Source: an uncultured Clostridia bacterium (GTDB lineage: Bacteria; Bacillota; Clostridia; Oscillospirales; Acutalibacteraceae). From it: a stretch of 9,710 bases of DNA. The notes under the pieces were generated by a model. The model ran no database searches and was not told the origin of the DNA. It saw nothing but the letters and a program-made list of their open reading frames with translations. Numbering within the stretch: the first letter of the stretch is position 1; each line of letters begins with the position of its first letter. The translations under genes and the position numbers were made by a program. Below are positions 5,785 through 9,710 of this stretch, in pieces. Location of the stretch: NCBI GenBank assembly GCA_947624755.1, contig CANQLQ010000050.1, positions 1 through 9,710 of the forward strand, given 5' to 3'.

Positions 5785-5818
5785 GTAACCGAACGCGGAC
5801 ATCGTCCGCAGGAGTTAC
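5785..5818 (+). repeat. Two-tier hairpin after pnp
   Basis: GCGGAC (5795-5800) pairs perfectly with GTCCGC (5804-5809) around an ATC loop. An outer GTAAC (5785-5789) pairs with GTTAC (5814-5818). It starts three bases after the pnp stop codon. No T-tract follows, so a role in RNA 3' stability or processing is more likely than termination. Confidence 0.55.
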
Positions 5819-5854
5819 GCGGATTGGATTGATATAAGCCTTTACCACTTGCTC

Positions 5855-5886
5855 CACGGCACGGCTTGGTGCTGACGTGATTTTTT
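5855..5886 (+). terminator. Candidate intrinsic terminator after pnp
   Basis: CACG-GCAC (5855-5862) pairs with GTGC (5869-5872) and, after a three-base bulge, CGTG (5876-5879), around the loop GGCTTG. One A and six T residues (5881-5886) follow. The bulge weakens it. It would be the first of two tandem terminators for rpsO-pnp. Confidence 0.45.
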
Positions 5887-5920
5887 GAAAATTTGTGATT
5901 CTTAGGCAAATGTCTTATAA

Positions 5921-5964
5921 AATTTAAAATTGTTCTTTGAGCGACCACACGGAATCGCCCCTAC
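5921..5964 (-). repeat. Dispersed palindromic repeat, copy 2 (inverted)
   Basis: Read on the minus strand it begins GTAGGGGCGATTCCGTGTGG and continues TCGCTCAAAG, then AACAATTTTA. It matches copy 1 at 2510-2553 apart from three transitions in the stem and a small indel in the tail. The stem still forms as RNA on the minus strand through three G-U pairs. It lies about 136 nt beyond the dapA stop codon, in the same orientation as dapA. Confidence 0.8.
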
Positions 5965-5990
5965 TACAACAAAATTTTATTTTAATTAAT

Positions 5991-6029
5991 AAATAGCAGC
6001 AGTCTTATTTGAAGCTACTGCTATTTTTT
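5991..6029 (+). terminator. Intrinsic terminator between the convergent pnp and dapA genes
   Basis: The perfect 9-bp stem AAATAGCAG (5991-5999) / CTGCTATTT (6018-6026), extended by AG/CT across one mismatch, ends in a T-run at 6024-6029. The T-run favours plus-strand (rpsO-pnp) termination. On the minus strand the hairpin is followed by a mixed A/T stretch, so it may also stop dapA transcripts less efficiently. Confidence 0.75.
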
Positions 6030-6049
6030 ATAAAAATTAAGGCAAACTC

Positions 6050-6084
6050 ACAGACCGAGCATAAAAAGACTTTGCTCTTTCTGT
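6050..6084 (-). repeat. Hairpin in the dapA 3' untranslated region
   Basis: ACAGA (6050-6054) pairs with TCTGT (6080-6084), and GAGCA (6057-6061) with TGCTC (6073-6077), separated by a symmetric two-base internal loop (CC opposite TT). It starts 15 nt after the dapA stop on the minus strand. No T-run follows on either strand. Confidence 0.4.
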
Positions 6085-6099
6085 ACGCACAATTTTATA

Positions 6100-7008
6100 T
6101 TACATATTTTTCAATTCTAATTCTATTAAACCTTTATATTCCTTTATCATGGCGTCGATTATATCATTTATACTTTTGTCGGTAGTTCCGAGGGGCAGTC
6201 TGCACGGTCCTACTTCAATACCGCATCTGTTCATCAGTTCCTTAATAACTATCGGATTTACGTCCATAAAAAGACATTCAACTAAATCCATTGCTTTTTT
6301 TTGCATTTTTGCACACATAGCGCAGTTGCCATTATAGCCTGTGATTGTCATTTCATGCGTAAATGAGGGAAGAATGTTTGCGATAACAGATATAACTCCT
6401 TTGCAGCCGAGTGACATTGCAACAGATATCAAATCATCGTTTCCAATGTAAAAATCAAGTCTGTTTTCGCATAAAACAAGCGATTTAATAAGCTTTGCTA
6501 TGTTAGAATCGGCCTCTTTTACCGCTATTATATTTTCATGGTATGACAGCTTTTTATATGTTTCCGGTTTAATGTTCATTCCTGTTCTTGTCGGAACATT
6601 ATAAACAATAATTGGTTTTTCAAGATTATCTGCAAGCTTATAATAGTGTGAAACAAGACCGCTTTGAGACGTTTTGTTATAATAAGGCGTTACCATAAGA
6701 TGAGCGTCAATTCCGAGTTTTTCAGCTTCCTTTGCAAGCGAAAGCGAAAAAGAGGTACTGTTGCTGCCTGTGCCGCAAATAACCGGTACACGTCCATCGA
6801 TAATTTTAACAGCCGATTCAAAAAGGCTCAACCGTTCATCTGTTGTGAGCGTTGAGCCTTCTCCTGTTGTTCCGCAAACGATAATTGCATCGGTACCATT
6901 TGCAATTTGAAATTCTATAAGCTGTTTAAATTTAGAAAAATTGATTTTACCGTCCCTATCAAACGCAGTTACAAGCGCAACACCGCTTCCGATAAAGAGG
7001 GGAGTCAT
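6100..7008 (-). CDS. dapA: 4-hydroxy-tetrahydrodipicolinate synthase
   Basis: DapA condenses pyruvate with aspartate semialdehyde, the first step committed to lysine, meso-diaminopimelate and dipicolinate. The 302-residue protein has the full TIM-barrel family pattern. GTTGE at 46-50 holds the Thr pair of the proton relay. PYYNK has Tyr110. YNVPTRTG has Tyr136 and the carboxylate-binding Arg141. AVKEAD has the Schiff-base Lys164. These match E. coli Thr44/45, Tyr107, Tyr133, Arg138 and Lys161. The start ATG at 7008 is preceded by TGGAGG (7015-7020 on the minus strand) with 6 nt spacing. It begins 28 nt after the asd stop, so the two are almost certainly one transcript, asd first. This gene uses the product of the gene before it. 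It faces pnp tail to tail. Confidence 0.97.
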   Translation of the reverse strand: MTPLFIGSGVALVTAFDRDGKINFSKFKQLIEFQIANGTDAIIVCGTTGEGSTLTTDERLSLFESAVKIIDGRVPVICGTGSNSTSFSLSLAKEAEKLGIDAHLMVTPYYNKTSQSGLVSHYYKLADNLEKPIIVYNVPTRTGMNIKPETYKKLSYHENIIAVKEADSNIAKLIKSLVLCENRLDFYIGNDDLISVAMSLGCKGVISVIANILPSFTHEMTITGYNGNCAMCAKMQKKAMDLVECLFMDVNPIVIKELMNRCGIEVGPCRLPLGTTDKSINDIIDAMIKEYKGLIELELKNM

Positions 7009-7036
7009 AGTAAACCTCCATTAAAGATAAATTACT

Positions 7037-8128
7037 TTATCTGTCCATATATCCTTCAGCGCAAAGAAGCTCAGCCAAAAGGACTGCGCCGCCCGCAGCA
7101 CCGCGAAGTGTGTTGTGTGAAAGACATACAAATTTGTAATCATACTGAGTGTCTTCACGAAGTCTGCCGATTGAAACAGCCATTCCGTTTTCAAGGTTTC
7201 TTTGAAGTTTTGTCTGCGGCATATTGTCTTCGACAAAATAATTAAGGAAATGCTTCGGTGCGCTCGGAAGCTCAAGCTCCTGAGCTTTGCCGGAGAAGTT
7301 TTTCCAAACCTCAATAATTTCCTCCTTTGAAGGCTTTTTACCGTCTTCAAATCTCATAAATACTGCGCCCATATGTCCGTCTGAAATTGGAACCCTGATG
7401 CATTGAGCCGTGAAAGCAGGGGAGGAAGCGTTAACAATTTTGTCGCCTTCAACCGTACCCCAGATTTTAAGCGGTTCTTTTTCGGATTTTTCTTCTTCGC
7501 CGCCAATGAAAGGAATAACATTATCCACCATTTCAGGCCAGGTTTCAAAGGTTTTGCTTGCACCCGAAATTGCCTGATATGTGCAGACAAGGACATCTTT
7601 TACACCGAATTTCTTGTCAAGCGGATATATAGCCGGAACATAGCTTTGAAGTGAGCAGTTTGATTTTACGGCAATGAAGCCGCGCTTTGTGCCAAGACGC
7701 TTTCTTTGAGATTCAATAACTTTAATATGATCCGCATTAAGCTCCGGAATTACCATAGGTACGTCCGGCGTTCCTCTGTGTGCGCTGTTATTTGAAACAA
7801 CAGGGCATTCAGCTTTTGCATAAGCTTCTTCAAGAGCCTTGATTTCATCTTTTTTCATATCTACCGCACAGAAAACAAAATCAACCTCGGACGCTATTTC
7901 TTCAATATCAGCCGTTGCATTTTTAACTGTCATATCGGCAAGCTTTTCAGGTATCGGAGTTGTCATAGCCCATTTCTTTTCAACAGCTTCCTTGTAAGTG
8001 TGACCGGCTGAACGCGGACTTGCGGCAAGAACTTTTACGTCAAACCATGGGTGGTCTGCAAGCAGAGTAGCAAATCTCTGACCGACCATACCCGTGGCGC
8101 CGATAATACCAACATTGTACTTTTTCAT
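7037..8128 (-). CDS. asd: Aspartate-semialdehyde dehydrogenase (archaeal/fungal-type)
   Basis: The enzyme reduces aspartyl phosphate to aspartate semialdehyde with NADPH, feeding DapA and the threonine/methionine branch. The 363-residue sequence opens with the nucleotide-binding motif GATGMVGQR (Gly10, 13, 16). The catalytic Cys158 lies in SNCSLQ and a conserved His in ISDGHMGAV. The HPWF and LAASPRSAG text near the start is typical of the archaeal/fungal-type branch rather than the classical Gram-negative enzyme. ATG 8128 is chosen over the upstream in-frame ATG 8167 because AGAGGTG lies just before it on the minus strand and the family begins directly with the Rossmann strand; the extra 13 residues would be untranslated leader. 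The gene is followed by dapA in the same operon and faces queA divergently. No lysine riboswitch or T-box fits in the short leader. Confidence 0.95.
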   Translation of the reverse strand: MKKYNVGIIGATGMVGQRFATLLADHPWFDVKVLAASPRSAGHTYKEAVEKKWAMTTPIPEKLADMTVKNATADIEEIASEVDFVFCAVDMKKDEIKALEEAYAKAECPVVSNNSAHRGTPDVPMVIPELNADHIKVIESQRKRLGTKRGFIAVKSNCSLQSYVPAIYPLDKKFGVKDVLVCTYQAISGASKTFETWPEMVDNVIPFIGGEEEKSEKEPLKIWGTVEGDKIVNASSPAFTAQCIRVPISDGHMGAVFMRFEDGKKPSKEEIIEVWKNFSGKAQELELPSAPKHFLNYFVEDNMPQTKLQRNLENGMAVSIGRLREDTQYDYKFVCLSHNTLRGAAGGAVLLAELLCAEGYMDR

Positions 8129-8171
8129 TTTAGCACCTCTATTATATAATTCAATAAATTTTAACATGATA

Positions 8172-8202
8172 ATTTTACACTATCTGTTGCCAAATACAGC
8201 AA
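8172..8202 (-). promoter_or_regulatory. Weak candidate promoter for asd-dapA
   Basis: On the minus strand TTGCTG (8202-8197) and TAAAAT (8177-8172) are separated by 19 bp, predicting a leader of about 40 nt. The spacing is long and other A/T hexamers exist nearby. The element overlaps the queA promoter on the other strand. Confidence 0.3.
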
Positions 8203-8215
8203 ATTGCACTATAAT
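8187..8215 (+). promoter_or_regulatory. Promoter for queA-tgt
   Basis: TTGCCA (8187-8192), a 17-bp spacer and a perfect TATAAT (8210-8215) predict a start near 8222. This leaves a leader of about 87 nt before queA. A second TATAAT at 8231-8236 has no matching -35 box at normal spacing. Confidence 0.7.
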
Positions 8216-8308
8216 ATATACGTTGTTTTATATAATATCACTTATATTTGTAATAGTCAATAATTTTTTTAAAAGAGAGGAAAGCGTTTTAGCAAAATAT
8301 ATTAAATT

Positions 8309-9334
8309 ATGAACAGATCCGATTTTTATTACGATTTGCCAAAAGAACTCATTGCTCAGCATCCCGCCGAACCGAGAGATCATTCACGGCTTATGATTGT
8401 CGAAAGGCAAACAGGTAAAACAGCACACAAACATTTTTATGATATAGTTGATGAACTCAATGAAGGTGACTGCCTGATTTTAAATAACACAAGGGTTCTT
8501 CCCGCAAGACTTTTTGCGGTTAAGGAAGAAACAAATGCAAATGTTGAATTTCTTCTTCTAAACAACAAGGGCGACGATATTTGGGAAACTATCACAGGAC
8601 CCGGAAAACGAGCTAAAAAGGGAACAAAATTTACCTTTTCAAACGGTCTTCTTAAATGCGAGATCATTGATGTGCTTGAAAACGGCAACAGGCTTGCAAA
8701 ATTCAGCTATGAAGGCAATTTTTTTAATATACTCGACCGGATAGGACAGATGCCTCTGCCGCCGTATATTACCGAAAAGCTTGATAACGGCGAAAGATAT
8801 CAGACAGTTTATTCAAAAGAACTCGGCTCTGCTGCCGCTCCTACCGCAGGACTTCACTTTACAAATGAGCTTCTTGAAAAAATCAAAGCCAAAGGTGTTA
8901 AAATCGGTTATGTAACCCTTCACGTCGGACTTGGTACATTCAGACCGGTTAAAGCTGATGACATTACAGAACATCATATGCATAGCGAACATTATTGGTT
9001 ACCGAAAGAGACGGCCGAGCTTATTAACGAAACCAAGAAAAACAACAAAAGGGTAATTGCAGTCGGCACAACAAGCTGTAGAACTCTTGAATCTGTCGGA
9101 ACTTTTAAGGGAAAAATCGAAGAAAGCGAAGGCTGGACTGATATTTTTATTTATCCCGGCTATGAATTTAAGTGTATTGACGGGCTTATTACCAATTTTC
9201 ACTTACCTGAAAGCACGCTTATTATGCTTGTCAGCGCTTTTTGCGGTTATGAAAATACAATGAATTTTTATAAAACAGCCGTTGAAGAAAAATATAGATT
9301 TTTCTCGTTTGGCGATGCTGCATTTATAAGATAG
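8309..9334 (+). CDS. queA: tRNA preQ1(34) S-adenosylmethionine ribosyltransferase-isomerase
   Basis: QueA transfers and rearranges the ribose of S-adenosylmethionine onto preQ1 in tRNA position 34, giving epoxyqueuosine. The 341-residue length and motifs match the family: DFYYDLPKELIAQ at the start, ILNNTRVLPARL near 57-68, PTAGLHFTNELL, HVGLGTFRPV, HMHSEHYWL, AVGTTSCRTLES and TNFHLPESTL near the end. ATG 8309 is fixed by the conserved N-terminus and by an in-frame stop at 8303-8305. The only clear Shine-Dalgarno-like site (AGAGAGG, 8274-8280) is 28 nt away, which is unusually far. A promoter lies at 8187-8215. tgt, whose enzyme acts just before QueA, follows after 41 nt, so the two are probably co-transcribed. 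I find no preQ1 riboswitch in the leader. Confidence 0.97.
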   Translation: MNRSDFYYDLPKELIAQHPAEPRDHSRLMIVERQTGKTAHKHFYDIVDELNEGDCLILNNTRVLPARLFAVKEETNANVEFLLLNNKGDDIWETITGPGKRAKKGTKFTFSNGLLKCEIIDVLENGNRLAKFSYEGNFFNILDRIGQMPLPPYITEKLDNGERYQTVYSKELGSAAAPTAGLHFTNELLEKIKAKGVKIGYVTLHVGLGTFRPVKADDITEHHMHSEHYWLPKETAELINETKKNNKRVIAVGTTSCRTLESVGTFKGKIEESEGWTDIFIYPGYEFKCIDGLITNFHLPESTLIMLVSAFCGYENTMNFYKTAVEEKYRFFSFGDAAFIR

Positions 9335-9375
9335 TTAAGAAAGGAAAACAGATAAAATCTGTCAATTTACAGACA

Positions 9376-9710
9376 ATGTTCAAAGTTATAAAACAAAACG
9401 GTACTGCCCGAAGAGGTGTTTTTGAAACGGTACACGGTACAGTTCAAACTCCGGCGTTTATGAATGTTGCAACTTGCGGCGCAATAAAAGGCGCTTTGTC
9501 CGCTATTGATTTAAAAGACATAAAATGTCAGGTTATGCTTTCAAATACCTATCATCTTCATGTAAGACCGGGGGACAACCTTGTCAGAGAAATGGGCGGG
9601 CTTCATCAATTTACAAGGTGGGACAGACCTATTCTTACCGACAGCGGCGGATTTCAGGTTTTTTCTCTTGCAAAACTGCGTCAGATAAAAGAAGAAGGAG
9701 TAACCTTCAA
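9376..9710 (+). CDS. tgt: tRNA-guanine transglycosylase, 5' part
   Basis: Tgt exchanges guanine 34 for preQ1 in tRNAs with GUN anticodons, the step before QueA. The 111 visible residues are clear Tgt: FKVIKQNGTARRG, TPAFMNV near 25-31, LSNTYHLHVRPGD and TDSGGFQVFSL, in which Asp89 is the conserved substrate-binding/catalytic acid (Asp89 in E. coli). The gene runs off the end; the zinc-binding and second catalytic Asp regions are outside. ATG 9376 fits the family start. The nearest Shine-Dalgarno-like site (AAAGGA, 9340-9345) is 30 nt upstream, with a small TCTGT/ACAGA hairpin (9358-9373) between them that would shorten the effective distance. No terminator separates it from queA. Confidence 0.96.
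   Translation, partial: MFKVIKQNGTARRGVFETVHGTVQTPAFMNVATCGAIKGALSAIDLKDIKCQVMLSNTYHLHVRPGDNLVREMGGLHQFTRWDRPILTDSGGFQVFSLAKLRQIKEEGVTF

Noticed and set aside
8129..8172. Lysine riboswitch or T-box upstream of asd-dapA
   Set aside because: The leader is too short and lacks the T-box GGGTGGNACCGCG-type motif and the multi-helix lysine riboswitch layout.
8216..8308. preQ1 riboswitch upstream of queA
   Set aside because: The leader is almost entirely A/T, with no compact stem and A-rich tail typical of preQ1 classes. It cannot be seen by eye.

Overview
The window looks like a chromosomal segment of a spore-forming, AT-rich Firmicute of class Clostridia, probably an uncultured gut-type lineage near the Oscillospirales. 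This is inferred from the spore germination gene, the rpsO-pnp order, G-rich Shine-Dalgarno sites, AT-rich intergenic DNA and a clostridial-style triple peptidoglycan-binding protein. All recognisable genes belong to known families. I see no CRISPR array, transposase, prophage gene, toxin-antitoxin pair or defence system. The unusual material lies between the genes and in one broken reading frame.

Layout. Positions 1-2307 (+) hold the 3' end of a triple PG_binding_1 protein resembling SleC-type spore cortex-lytic proteins, followed by a spoVAF/gerA-family germination protein. Positions 2308-3133 contain no convincing protein gene. They hold a rho-independent terminator, one copy of a palindromic dispersed repeat, a block of strong short hairpins, an AT-rich tract and a consensus promoter with a leader. 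Positions 3134-5781 (+) hold rpsO (ribosomal protein S15) and pnp (PNPase). The pnp frame is broken by one missing base near 4751-4754, although the codons on both sides read as normal PNPase. An 84-nt two-tier stem-loop and an apparent pnp promoter lie between the two genes. Positions 5782-6099 are non-coding and hold hairpins, a terminator and the second repeat copy in inverted orientation. Positions 6100-8128 (-) hold asd and dapA, which run asd then dapA on the minus strand. Positions 8129-8308 form a divergent promoter region. Positions 8309-9710 (+) hold queA and the 5' part of tgt.

How the genes work together. The first pair likely serves spore germination (cortex binding or lysis, and an inner-membrane germination protein). 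rpsO-pnp is the conserved translation/RNA-decay pair, with features suggesting post-transcriptional control. asd-dapA catalyses consecutive steps toward lysine, meso-diaminopimelate and dipicolinate, which fits a sporulating organism. queA and tgt act in tRNA queuosine modification.

The best leads are: the pnp frameshift; the 44-nt dispersed repeat, whose stem differences are all G-C to G-U changes; the stem-loop and promoter between rpsO and pnp; a four-codon ORF whose stop overlaps the rpsO ribosome binding site; and distant Shine-Dalgarno sites before both queA and tgt.
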